Assembly: GCA_036435485.1 (NCBI GenBank)
Contig: JAZHRN010000137.1
Coordinates: forward strand, 1,054,001-1,118,000
Source of the DNA: Saposhnikovia divaricata
Lineage: Eukaryota; Streptophyta; Magnoliopsida; Apiales; Apiaceae
DNA: 64,000 nucleotides
Direction of reading: 5' to 3'
The translations under genes were made by a program, and so were the position numbers. The notes below the pieces were generated by a model. That model did not search any database. It worked only from the letters and a program-made list of their open reading frames with translations, and was not told the origin of the DNA. Shown here piece by piece: positions 11,083 through 22,126 of the stretch. Numbering within the stretch: position 1 is the first letter of the stretch; each line of letters opens with the position of its first letter.

Positions 11083-13626
11083 ATGGCTTCAAATTATGTT
11101 TGGGGATGGTTATATATTGATGGGAACATTATATATGATGCTGCAATTGGAAGTACATATGATAGAGATGTGATTGCTTTTGTCAAATTGCACTTTAATT
11201 TGAAATATGTAGAAATTCTGAATGTTTTGTATCGAAAGCTAGCTATAAATCCGGAATCGTTTAAGTTAATGTTTTTTCGTAGGTTTAAGAATCCTAGTAC
11301 AAATAAGTATGGTGTTGTTTTGATTGTTGATGATGATGATGTAGAGTATATGTTTGAATCGGTGGATGATTCCGAAAGAACCTCGTGTGGAACTTTACAT
11401 TGAAAAAGTCCCAATTGGTATGAGCATAAGTTCAGGTGATATGTTTAGATACTCGAATGTTGGTGAAAATACCTCAAGCAATCATGGTTCAAAAAGTGTC
11501 CAAGGCGGTATTGATTGTATTTCGAGTGGTAGTTCAAGTAGGACTTGGTTCATGGGTGGTGCTAGTAGTGAAGGGTCGAGAGGAACAAAAAGTGTTCAAT
11601 GGGGTGTTGATTGTGTTTCTAGCACTAGTTCAAGGGGGTCAAGAGGAAACAACGAGTTAACGGATGATGATATACCTTACTATAGGTCTTTCGACGGCTC
11701 TTCAATGATTGCTTCAGATTTAGAGTATGGTATGCAAAAAGTTACCGAGCTTCATAATCCGGCAGAGCTAGCTAAAGGAATGTTGCTTGAGTCGAAAGAG
11801 CAATTGATAAATTTAGTAAAGAAGGTTCATATTTCCAATCATCAAATGATAAAGGTGTTGAAATCTGATCCATTGACTTGGGATGTGGTTTGCCAACAAA
11901 ATATTGAAGGTTGTGAGTGGAAATTGAGGGCCAGAAAGAGAAAGTCACATAACTTTTTTGAAATCATGGAGATTAAGGGTCCGCATACATGTATCAATCA
12001 TTCTATCTCACAAGATCATCCCAATTTGGATGCTTCACACATTGCAGATATCATCATTGACCTATTAGCTGCGGATCCTAATGTCTCAGAGAAGGTGTTA
12101 GTTGCTGCAATTACCAAGGAAGTTGGGTATGTACCAACAAGGAAAAAGGTTAGAGACGGGAAAAAAATGGCAACTATGAAGATTTATGGTTCTTGGGAGC
12201 AATCATACCAGGAGCTGTCACTATTGATGAATGTGCTACAAAGTAGGCATTGGTGCAGTCAACTGGTATTTCAAAGAGCATGATCTAGGAGGGCCTTTAC
12301 CTCAGGTATGCAATTTGTTGAAACTGTAATATATTTTGACATGCATTGATTAGTGCCCCTGGCGGGGCCTAAAAAAAGATTTCAATTATGTAACTTATGT
12401 CGTTTTAATATTGTGTAATTTGAAAATAGGTGGTAAGATTCAAGCGAGTCTTTTGGACATTCAAGCCTTGCGTAGATGCCTTTGTAAATTGCATTCCAGT
12501 ACTTCAGATTGATGGAACACATTTGTATGGCAAGTACGGAGGAGTATTACTTACTACCACAGCAGTTGATGGCTTCAACCACCTTCTTCCAGTAGTATTT
12601 GCAATTGTTGAAGCAGAAAATATAGCAAGCTGGACATGGTTCATGGAGAGATTGAGGAAGATGGTTGCCTTGCAACGAATGGGAGTTTATGTGATTTCTG
12701 ATAGACATGCAAGAATCATGTCTGCTATGAAAAATCCTGACATCGGGTTGTGTGAACCATACGGCTATCACCGGTTTTGTGTTAGACACCTAGCTGCGAA
12801 TTTTGCTAGTCAATTCAAGAAGGTTAATTCGAAGGAAAGAGTGGTTGCAATGTGTAGCCAATTGACAGAGTCCAAATTCAATTTGCATTGGAATGCTTTG
12901 TTGGGAGCTATTCCTGGAGCAGATGAGTGGTTTAGTGAGATAAACCCCCAACAAACATCTTTAGCTTGTGATGGAGGCAAGAGATTTGGTATAATGACAA
13001 CAAATATGGCCGAGAGTTGGAACAATGCCATCAAAAGCTCAAGAAAACTCCCGGTCACAGCAATGGTGAAGGCCTTATATTATAAGGTGGTTAGCTACTT
13101 TGAGCAACGTCGTGCAGAGATAAAAAAGCAAGCTGTTGATGGTAACGAGTTTACCAAGCCTGCCAATAAAATTTTGAACAAATGGAAAGAACGCGCAAGT
13201 GGACATCAGGTGACAAGTGTTGACCGCAACAATTGGGTGTTTGAGGTGATAACAAAGAAGCATGGTCAGAAGGGGGGGAATAAACATGTTGTTCGTGTAC
13301 GGGAACAGATTTGCACATGTAACAAGTGGTAAACGTATCACATTCCATGTTCACATGTTCTTGCTTGTTGTGCTAGTGTAGGATTGCACCACACAAGCCT
13401 TGTAAGTGAGTGGTATAAGCTAGAGAAAGCAAGAATAGTCTATGAGGGTCACTTTGAGCCAATACCAAGCAAGAAAGAATGGCCTCCATTACTTGGGTTT
13501 CCAACAGTGATCTTTGATGTTGATGATATTCCAAAAAAAGTTGGTCGACGAAAGTCCACAAGATACAAGAACGCAATGGATTATCAAGGATCAAAAGGCA
13601 AAGGACCTTCTTCTAGTGCTCCGTAG
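11083..13626 (+). pseudogene. MURA-type MULE transposase, disrupted
   Basis: Cut-and-paste transposase of the plant MULE/MuDR family. Frame 1 (11,083-11,403) gives the N-terminal segment (MASNYVWGWLYIDG...). It shifts at about 11,360-11,400 into a second frame (11,354-12,283) with the WRKY-GCM1-like zinc region (GCEWKLRA ... HTCINH). Another shift near 12,245 restores AVNWYFKEHDLGGPLPQ, which is joined by an intron (12,306-12,429, GT...AG) to the catalytic exon from 12,430. That exon has the DDE residues in LQIDGTHLYGKYGG, VISDRHARI and NMAESWNN. The C-terminal SWIM finger reads CTCNKW, then a TAA stop (13,330-13,332), then TYHIPCSHVLACC, so the stop cuts the finger. The reading frame continues to 13,626. 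Family features are clear, but with two frame breaks and a stop this copy is very unlikely to make a complete enzyme. Confidence 0.88.
12306..12429 (+). other. Transposase intron with GC-rich 18-mer
   Basis: GTATGC donor and AAAATAG acceptor; splicing joins CCT CAG to GTG GTA in frame. Within it lies TTAGTGCCCCTGGCGGGGCC (12,351-12,370), also found at about 14,395-14,414 and, in variant form, at the end of the foldback MITE at 8,675-8,691. Confidence 0.7.
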
Positions 13627-13924
13627 ATTGATGTCAAGTGTTATTTGAATGTATTAATCCGTTATTGTATTAATCCATTATTGACGCATTAGATTTGTAA
13701 TGAGTATGATGGTTGTAAACATATTGTTATTTGTTTTCTGGATCTTAAACTTAGTTAAATTGTTATTGCTTAAATTGTTATTGTTATTGCTTGTTGTTAT
13801 TGTTAAACATATTGTTATTAAATTTCTGGATCTTATTAATATGAGTCTTTTATCCACCTACAGGAGATGTGTCCTGCTTATATTGTTATTGATTACTGCA
13901 TATGTAAGCAAATTCAGGATTCCT
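13627..13924. other. Transposase 3' flank
   Basis: AT-rich with repeated TTGTTATT words. An open frame of about 86 codons here is leucine-rich low complexity and is not credible as a gene. Confidence 0.5.
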
Positions 13925-14055
13925 TTGAATACGGAACACTGTACTCCGTGTCACCTCTAATACGGTTCATGGGATGCCGTATTATGCTTAATACGGAACA
14001 TGGATAACCGTGACAGGGTCTGATACGGAGGATAGATCACCGTGACACAGGCCAG
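13925..14055. repeat. MULE internal motif array 3
   Basis: GAATACGGAACACTGTACTC, CTAATACGGTTCATGGGATG, CCGTATTATGCTTAATACGG and CTGATACGGAGG belong to the same motif family. The array closes the transposase block on its right, mirroring array 2. It resembles the terminal arrays, as if the transposase were enclosed in an older, smaller element (inference). Confidence 0.65.
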
Positions 14056-14516
14056 AATGAGGTGGCAAATTGTCAACTGTACTCACTACCTGTACTCACA
14101 CCCAAATGACACCAACTGTAAAATTTCACAAGGAAAAAAACTCTCATAATGCACAACAACAAAAAATTACAAATATTGAAATGAAAGACCCATAAAAATT
14201 TCAAATATTGTAAACTAATATTACAAATTCTTCTACATAAAAATTCTTCTACATAAAAATTCTTTTACATAATTGAACTGCCTTAACATTAATATCAAAA
14301 TGAAGGACCCCTTCATGTTGAGCATTGAAATTAATGACGCCTACAGAAATGACATCTCCCTGTGCCTGCATATATATCAGAAATTCATTGATATTAGTGC
14401 CCCTGGCGGGGCCGTATTATACGAAAATAACTTATCTACTACAACCATATAAATTATTAACGCAAGATAACTCACCTATTTAATTGTCATGCAAAACCCA
14501 TAAGATTGCCATCAAT

Positions 14517-17500
14517 TTATTTCTTCTGCCTAAACAAAATAAAGACTCAAAACCACAAACAAATAAAGGAATTGATGCTCGAAATAATGCAAATAAAAGA
14601 TTTAAAAAAACTCACCAAGTTTTCCTCGTATACTGCTGACCGGTAACTTTCTTACGAGCTCGTAACTGCATAGGATGCTCATGCTCTACAGGTGGGACCT
14701 GTTGATGTGAAATTCAAGATAAGGTGGGACTATACATGGTAGTGAAAGGTAACAGAATACTAAAACACTGGATGGCGGACCCATCAATTGCTTAACAAAT
14801 GACCAACAAGATTTCGAGTAATCTCTGTCACTTAAGATGTTCATTATTGTTGTTTTTCCAGACATGTTCTTCATCTGTCAAACCAAAGTTTTAACTCATT
14901 CTAAGCTTTATTCCTATTTAGTTTTACATTGAGTAATTGATTTTAACCTGGAGAAGCCAATCACGAAAGAAATAATTGGAGTAATTTTTGAACTAGGAAT
15001 TTCCAGTATTAAAGACAAAGTTGTCGACCAGATTTGGTATTCAAATACATGATTCAGTAATTATCCGTTAATTATGAGTCCAATAGTTACATACTACAGA
15101 AAGCTCACAGACTATTAATTAATTGCAGATAGTTACAGACTATTATACTAAACTAGATATAGCAATTTAATTAAATATCGAAAAAAGTTATAGGTGCATA
15201 GTAAAGTTACATTGTAGTAACAAAGATCCCATTGCATAGTGCATAGAATAGTTAAAATTTTGTAATGAAGCCTATTTAAACAAAGATCATAAGTTATGTT
15301 GTTATAAGCAGCCTGCAACTGAAGCATAGTTAAAGAAATTAGAACAAAGATCATCCTTGATTTCCGGAGCTAGCTAACAACATTAACAAACTTTTGAAAA
15401 TAACATGTCAAAAATGCCCTCAAACATATCTAAATCTACAAACATGTCACCAGTAGGACTATGAAAGGACCCTGCTGCCATATGGAAACTCAGGCAGCAT
15501 ACCACTTCAATAACTCACTGTATATTCCTTTTCTTCTTCCAGCTAGGTTAAACCCTTCCAGTATGATGTAGAAGGTCCGAGTTATCGTTTGATACCAAGG
15601 GTGCATTGGTAAATTCCTGAAATTCTTAATTCTGGTTCTTCTTGAAATTACTTTCTCTTTTTTCTTTTAAACTGAAAATCACTCTTGTTATTCGTTGCTC
15701 ATTTTTAGCACCAAAAAATGATATAAAAGCAGAAATGACTACCCCTCTACTTCAAATCAACTATAGCCTGTAGCCCTGTACAAACATGAAGTTAGCATAA
15801 TCAGGTGACTTAAAAACATGAAGTATCATCCATTCTATAACTGGTGAAACAGAATGTATAATCTGCTGAAGAGCCACGCGTCCACCACCAGGAACGGAAG
15901 TCAGTCGACACCTTAATTATCGAAAACACCCTTGAACTAATCTAAATTTACAGGTGTAGTTCATCTATCAGACTACATAAGGATTGTGCCTCAATCCGAA
16001 AACTGCGACAACATACCATTTGAAGAAAACAATGTATATTACTTATTTCAGTGAAGTTCCCTCATATCACCTCTAGGTATGAACTCAATAGGTACATACC
16101 AACAACCATTTTAATCTAACTATAAATTTGTTTTCAGAAATTTAAATCGCGTACAATAATTACTTGCACAGAAGTATGTCAAACCTGGTGCTGCTGATCT
16201 TCCTGCTCTAGTGGCTGCTGCGGATCCGGTTGTGGCGGCTGTTGTTGTCTTGCTACATAATCAGGAAACGTGTTTGGAGATTGTGTGAATAGGTGGAATG
16301 TTGGATATGGCAGTGGTGGTTCATCACTAGGCCTCTCGCCACCTTCGGCATCATCATCTAAATCAACACGAATCCGTGGTCCTAGCAAGCGTGGAGCTTT
16401 GACCTCGCGGCCACCTCGTTTTCTCTTTTGTTTTATCTCAACTTCCTTGGCACGCCGGTCTTCAACGGGGAAATCTTGAAAGTATCCGGATGCAAACTTC
16501 TCTTGCAGCACCTGTCTAGAATGAGCCGTAATAGTTGGTAAGTCTCCAAATCTCGCTTCCTTGTGTAATAAATCTAGGTGATCCAATAATCCAACTGCAT
16601 AAACAAAACAATTTGTATCAATACATTGCACAAATAGAGTAATACATGGCAAAACAAATATAATTATAATTACAAGTACAAATATATAGCAAAACAAGTA
16701 AGGATGAGCTTATTTGTGATTACCGTATAAGAATGGCCACCACCAATGCGAGTCAGATACCGATGAGTAATAGATGAGTACCACTTGGGGTAACGCTCAG
16801 ATACACCCACACCGACATCTCCAACAAAAACATGATTCTTCCTATCATCCCAAAGAGCTACATGATCACGATGCATCCAAGTCCAGTCCAAGTCTGCCTT
16901 ACCGTTCAAGTTAATCTTATGAAGTTCAGGACAATAACTAGCAGAAGATGGTATATCCTGTATAATCCCAAACTGGCGCAGGCATCTGTTGGGCTGATGT
17001 GGCTCCACGAAACAAAAACATATAAGAGGCCCCTTGTAACACCAAATCTCTTTGCCTTCTCTACACTGCTCCGATAGTTCGGCAAGAATCTCATCGGTGT
17101 ATGGCTGCCATAAAAAGTGAGAATCGGCAAGAACATATAACTGAACTCGGTAGGTGGAAACTGAATGTGAACCACTATCAAGGAAGGAAAGATGAGCACA
17201 CCACCTATATAATACATGAAAACATAAAAAGGGCATTAGAATTGATTCAAAGGAATTAATAAACAACTATATAGTTTGAATGCCGAAAATATCATTCAAT
17301 ATGTCAATAAATGTGGTAAAATTGAACATTTTTACCTCAAACCATGTGGCCCTGGACGATCACCCCAAACACGTGAGTGATCTAAAACTGGATCACGAGG
17401 AACATGAGCCAAAGAAGGTAATCTACTCCAAGCCCACAACTGCAATAATAAAAGACATCCGGTTGCCTCCTCTGTATCTTTACGAGACGCCTTGCATAAT

Positions 17501-18261
17501 TCCATGTAAAGGTATGCAAGAACAGCAGAACCCCAAGATAGTTTCCCACATTTAGCAAAATCCAAGAGAAGAGGAAGGTACATACAATGAACCTGACCCC
17601 CAGAATGATCGGTCAATAAGATCCCGCCAATCAGCTGCAACACGTAGGACTGTGTATAACGCGTAAGCTCAACATCAGAAGCATCATCTCGAAGGGAACC
17701 AAAAACAGAATTCAACCAAGTAAACTTCAATCTACCACCAATCAATCCGAATCTGTTATCATCATCCAATGCAGAACTCTCACCCTTCTTAATCTTCTTA
17801 CCCTTCTCACCCTTCTCCCCCGGCCGTACACCAAAGACATCTCCAACATAACTGTCCCATCCACCTGTAACCGCAGTAAAACCAGTAACTGCAGGCCCAT
17901 CAACACACAACCCAAGAAGAACAGACACATCCTGTAATGATATCATGCACTCCCCGACTGGAAAGTGAAAAGTATGGGTCTCGGATCTCCATCTCTCTAT
18001 AAGAGTAGTGATCAAACCCCAATCTATCTGTATGCTTGCCAACCTAGAAACTCCATCAAATTTCAAAGCCTCAAGAAGGGGAACCATCCTCGGATGTAAA
18101 GAAGGGAGGCTGAAATTGTTAGGATTGCGAACTCGGGATTTCATATTGTCACCACCACCAGCCTCCCACACAGCCTCTGACCTATGAGTACCTTGTAAAT
18201 GCAAGACAGAAGGATCCCGAGGGCGAGGGTCCATAGACAATATATCATTATGTTGCGCCAT
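14517..18261 (-). CDS. Plant mobile domain (PMD) protein of the MULE
   Basis: Related to MAIN/MAIL1-type 'aminotransferase-like, plant mobile domain' proteins, which act in transposon silencing and genome stability when host-encoded; transposon copies occur in MULEs. Exon 1 is 18,261-17,336, starting MAQHNDILSMDPRPRDPSVL, with core motifs LIERWRSETHTFHFP, GECMISLQDVSVLLGLCVDG and LAYLYMELCKASRK. Exon 2 is 17,204-16,724 (LDWTWMHRDHVALWD; KWYSSITHRYL). Exon 3 is 16,594-16,185, with a basic stretch KQKRKRGGREVKAP and a Gln/Pro-rich tail. Exon 4 is 14,698-14,616 and exon 5 runs from 14,529 to TAA 14,517 (ending TRKTWQKK). All junctions are GT-AG and keep frame except exon 2 to 3, where the obvious acceptor is one base out; an alternative acceptor about 36 bases downstream, before GAAGCG, would be in frame, or exon 2 has lost a base. 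Downstream splice-like sites (14,475; 14,365) may mark 3'-UTR introns. Transcribed towards the transposase. Confidence 0.82.
15000..16150 (-). other. Long third intron of the PMD gene
   Basis: Part of the 1.5-kb interval between exon 3 (ends 16,185) and exon 4 (starts 14,698). I saw no coding exon, RNA gene or inserted element. Short open frames here have no recognisable content. Confidence 0.5.
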
Positions 18262-18731
18262 AATCTGAAAATGAAAAAAAAACACACACATTATTATAAG
18301 TCTTCAAAGGAAACAGTAAGTATGTATTAAACTGACATATATAAGGACAAGATAGCAAACTCTAGAACTAGGTTGACATAAAATATCGTGTTTCATTGTC
18401 ATTACCTTAAACAACCACACTTTGGATGGTGGTAAAGTAAAATTAGAGTGATAGCATGTATGTCAGGACATTCCATATGAGGTAAAATAGTAAATCAAGA
18501 ATCCAGTGATACATTTTAATACACAAATCCGGATAAACATTTGTAGGAGTTGTAAGGATGCTACTAGAAGATCCCCCTGAAGGAACTATAGTCACCAAAG
18601 TAAAACCAAGCAGGGACAACTGCTTGTCTGAAGAGAGTTGCATTGTCTGGATAAATGGAAAGATTGTCCAAAACTTGTTTCTTAGACTACGAAACAGACA
18701 TGTTCATGTAAATGTGGGTTAATGTTATCAG

Positions 18732-19160
18732 GGAAAGTTGTACTGGAGGCTGGAATTTTGACTTGTTCTGCGGTGATTAGCCTTACTTTCTACACATTCT
18801 GGGCAGCCAAGAGAGGACATGATTTCCAGTTTCTCGGGCCATTCCTATTCACTTCTCTGTTGGTGCTCTATCTTTTTGGCTTGATTCAGGTCATTATAAC
18901 TTCTTTTATCACGGTTATTTATAGACAGTACCTCACTTGTGATTTCTCTGTAATTTTTTTGCCTACCGACATTAATTACTGTAATTCAATTGCAAATACA
19001 TGTCTTTTTACCTATGGGAGGAATATGAAAAATGATCTATGGGTGCATTGGAGCCATCATATTTTCAGGATTCATCATATATGACACTGACAATCTGATC
19101 AAACGCTATAATTACTATGAATATGTTGCAGCTGCATCAGCTCTATATTTCAACATATAA
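18732..19160 (+). pseudogene. Captured LIFEGUARD / BI-1-like gene fragment
   Basis: LIFEGUARD proteins (TMBIM family) are seven-helix ER/Golgi membrane proteins that modulate cell death. Two consecutive exon pieces are visible. 18,732-18,889 encodes GKVVLEAGILTCSAVISLTF...FLGPFLFTSLLVLYLFGLIQ, bounded by an AG acceptor and CAG|GTCATT donor. 19,032-19,160 encodes MIYGCIGAIIFSGFIIYDTD then NLIKRYNYYEYVAA and ends at a TAA. The intervening 142 bp looks like a retained intron, so capture was from genomic DNA and not cDNA. The N-terminal helices and last helix are missing, so it cannot make a functional protein. It sits inside the right arm of the MULE, as in Pack-MULEs. Confidence 0.8.
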
Positions 19161-19371
19161 ACTTAATTAAACACTTATAACACATCAAATTGGACAGTAA
19201 TTGAAATAAATATAAAAATTTATATAAAATAATTAAAACTGGGAGATGGAAAGGATGAAGAACCTTGGAAGAGGTACTTTGAGATTTCACGGCAGTTCTT
19301 TTCAGTTATAATCTGAACATTAACATTGTAAGTATCAATTGGTTACGTTTATACACAGATATGTATATAAA

Positions 19372-19374
<3 letters not shown>

Positions 19375-19443
<69 letters not shown>
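19375..19443. repeat. (GA)n microsatellite
   Basis: About 34 uninterrupted GA dinucleotides. It lies directly downstream of the captured AN1 exon and gives rise to spurious Arg-Glu and Ser-Leu open frames. Confidence 0.98.
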
Positions 19444-19446
<3 letters not shown>

Positions 19447-19459
19447 ACGGGAGAGGAAC

Positions 19460-19556
19460 CTTGTCGCAACAATCGCAAGTGAAGGGCAAGAAATCAATGA
19501 GTTTGCAATCCTCAACAGAACAATGTTTACCAAGAACAGGAAATGTTTGAAACCTA
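19460..19556 (-). pseudogene. Captured AN1 zinc-finger exon (SAP-type)
   Basis: Minus-strand translation contains TFPVLGKHCSVEDCKLIDFL then PFTCDCCDKV. This is the first half of an AN1 zinc finger as in plant stress-associated proteins that begin with an LGKHC...DFLPFTC block. Cys residues occur in the expected C-x4-C-x9-12-C-x2-C pattern. The exon stops at a splice-donor-like AAG|GTTCCT (19,460), and the rest of the finger (FCxxH part) is absent. Subterminal MULE motifs begin about 30 bases upstream, so the element's end could supply a promoter (inference). Confidence 0.75.
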
Positions 19557-19589
19557 ATTGAGTTACGAGTATGGGGGTAATCAACTGGA

Positions 19590-19665
19590 TGGAGATACGG
19601 AACACAGTGTTCCGTGTTACATGAATATACGGAAGACGAGCCTCCGTGTTCAGTCAGTAAAAAGG
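19590..19665. repeat. MULE subterminal motif array 4
   Basis: GATACGGAACACAGTGTTCC, GTGTTACATGAATATACGG and CCTCCGTGTTCAGTCAGTAA close the element's right end. The GTCAGTAAAAAGG word recurs at the same place in the small relatives at 25,092 and 32,557. Confidence 0.7.
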
Positions 19666-19743
19666 ACCACACTTCCCGCTTTTCAGTATTTTGGGCAACT
19701 TTTTCTCAAAAATGATTATTTTGGTCATTTTCTCACGTTTTAC

Positions 19744-21460
19744 TAGGTGTTCTATATATTTAACTAAAATTATATTAAATATTTCACTATTACTTTTAGA
19801 ACAAAGATATTCTTTGATCATTTTTAATAAGATTTCATAAAATAAATTTTATTAAATAATAAATTTACAATTCTATTACGTGTTCTACTACTAGGTGTTC
19901 TATATCTTTAGTTAAAATTACATTAAATAAAAAAGATTTAATGTAGAGATATACTATTATAGTAAGTGTTCTAATAGTGTTCTATATATTCAACTACTAG
20001 TGTTCTATAGTGTAATTACATAGAAATTACACTAGATGTTTTACTAGGTGTTCTATATATTTAACTAAAACTATATTAAATATTTCACTATTACTTTTAG
20101 AACAAAGATATTCTTTGATTATTTTTAATAAGATTTTATAAAATAAATTTTATTAAATAATAAATTTACAATTATATTACGTGTTCTACTAATTACAATA
20201 AGTGTTTTACTAGGTGTTATGTATCTTTAGCTAAAATTACATAAAATATTTCATTAAATAGAAAAAGATTTAATGTAGAGATATACTATTATAGTAAGTG
20301 TTCTACTAATGTTCTATATATTCAACTACTAGTGTTCTACTAGTGTTCTATTTAATAGTGTAATTACATAGAAATTACATTATATGTTTTACTCGGTGTT
20401 CTATATATTTAACTAAAATTATATTAAATATTTCACTATTATTTTTAGAACAAAAATATTCTTTGATTATTTTTAATAAGATTTCATATACTAAATTTTA
20501 TTAAATAATAAATTTTCAATTCTATTACGTGTTCTACTAGTTACAATAAGTGTTCTAATAGGTGTTCAGTATCTTTAGCTAAAATTACATTAAATATTTC
20601 ATTAAGTAGAAAAAGATCTAATGTAGAGATATACTATTATAGTAGGTGTTCTACTAGTGTTTTATATATTCAATTACTAGTGTTAAACTAGTGTTCTATT
20701 TGATAGTGTAATTACATAGAAATTACTAGGTATTCTATATATTTAACTAAAATTAAATTAAATATTTCACAATTACTTTTAGAACAAAAATATTCTTCGA
20801 TTATTTTTAATAAGATTTCATATATTAAATTTTATTAAATAATAAATTTACAATTCTATTACGAGTTCTACTAATTACAATAAGTGTTTTACTAGGTGTT
20901 CTGTATAAATAGTTCATTAAATATTTCACTAAATTGAAAAAGATTTTATGTAGAGATATACTATTATAGTAAAAGGTGTTCTACTAGTGTTCTATATATT
21001 CAATTAAAATTATATTAAATTTTTCACTAATACTTTAGAATAAAATTAATTTTTTAATAAGATATAATATAGTTAATTTTACTAAATAATAAATTAACAA
21101 TTCTATTAAGTGTTCTACTAATTATATTATGTGTTCTACTACGTGTTCTATATCTTTAGTTAAAATTACATTGGATATATGATTAAATAATTCATTGATT
21201 AGAAAAAGATGCAATGTATAGATATATTCTACTAGATGTTCTATATATTCAACTAAAATTATATTAAATATTTCACTAATAGTTTTAGAATAAAAATACA
21301 GTTTGATTATTTTTATTAAGATTTAATAAAATAAATTTTATTAAATAATAAATTTACAATTCTATATATTAAGTGTTTTATACAAGGTGTTCTTTATCTT
21401 TAGCTAAAATTACATTTATTAAAATTATATATGGAAAGATTTTGTTATTAAATAACATAT
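19744..21460. repeat. TGTTCTAC minisatellite, right part
   Basis: ACTAGGTGTTCTATATATTT, TTTCACTATTACTTTTAGAA, TTACAATTCTATTACGTGTT and AGAGATATACTATTATAGTA recur in this order starting near 19,743, 20,041, 20,393 and 20,725, a period of ~300-350 bp, then more loosely to 21,460. It continues the array interrupted at 9,997. No coding content. Confidence 0.85.
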
Positions 21461-21990
21461 AAGGACAATCTTGTTAAAATTGGTAGGTAAAGTCAATGCA
21501 TGATTTAAGAATTATTTCAAATCATGAGTAATAGCGTTTCCTTTTATATCTTTTTCATTAAATTGTAGCATATTTTGATGAAATGGTATCGACCGTTATA
21601 TTGACATAAAATCAATGGATAAGAAAAGTACCTAGTTTTCTCTTGAGCAACTTCATATATATATATATATATATATATATTGACTAGTTTTTACCGGATA
21701 CTTTATTGTGTTAGATAAAAAAAAAAAAAAAAAATTGACCCCCTTGTAAATGTTTGCTGGCTTCGTCCTGCAACAGGACTTTCTACAAGATGTTAATGTA
21801 TCTACGGATAGACCGAAGCCCAAGAGGTCCAGGGCCCCGGAGCCAGAAATTTTAGTATGTTTTCATTGATACTTTTTTTTACTTCTGCAAGTGAAGTAGT
21901 AGGTAGCTGATTAACCTGGTTGTGAAACTGTAGGTTCAGTGTACTTCTTTGGAGCCACTGATTAAAAACATGCATGCATCCATTTACTAT
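21461..21990. other. Intergenic DNA before KCS1
   Basis: Contains an (AT)n run (21,655-21,680), an A-run (about 21,719-21,735), and GACCCCCTTGTAAATG / GGGCCCCGGAGCCAG strings typical of decayed plant transposon ends. A TATA-like ACTATAAAT lies at about 21,986-21,994, just before the homology shared by the KCS copies begins, and could serve KCS1. Confidence 0.5.
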
Positions 21991-22126
21991 AAATTGTTTG
22001 CGTCTATCTTTCTCAGCTCATCCAATTCTCATCAAAGTTCTTTATCTATCTCAACTTCAAAAACAACAAAGAAACATTCTTTGTGTTCACAAATCTATTA
22101 ACGAAGAAGAAAACATCCAACTAAGA

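Larger units (their letters stand above)
9998..19743. mobile_element. 9.7-kb Mutator-like element with PMD gene
   Basis: The element spans 10,007-19,734 between target duplications ATGTTTTAC (9,998-10,006) and ACGTTTTAC (19,735-19,743), 8 of 9 bases equal. Its tips are GGGTGAAGGCCCAAAAT and, on the other strand, GAGAAAATGACCAAAAT: a variable 10 bp then CCAAAAT. A second shared block GCCCAAAATACTGA follows about 25 bp inside. From left to right it holds a motif array, an unknown ORF, a second array, a transposase gene, a third array, a minus-strand PMD gene, captured LIFEGUARD and AN1 fragments, a GA microsatellite and a fourth array. A 9-bp duplication plus a MURA-type DDE transposase identifies a MULE. 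The transposase is broken, so this copy is probably not autonomous now. Confidence 0.88.

Noticed and set aside
14260..14365. Frame AQGDVISVGVINFNAQHEGV as a sixth PMD exon
   Set aside because: It has a splice acceptor, but the coding frame already stops at 14,517; more likely 3'-UTR, though a separate gene end cannot be excluded.
18443..18643. 66-codon minus-strand ORF upstream of the PMD gene
   Set aside because: No recognisable domain and no splice link to PMD exon 1; likely leader or intergenic sequence.
19361..19561. Arg-Glu-rich and Ser-Leu-rich proteins
   Set aside because: Translations of the GA microsatellite; only the AN1 exon upstream is meaningful.
21974..22126. N-terminal extension of KCS1 from ATG 21,974
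   Set aside because: Absent from KCS3 and KCS4 in this form, begins in unique flank DNA, and would put a non-conserved 51 residues before the membrane anchor; it corresponds to the leader.
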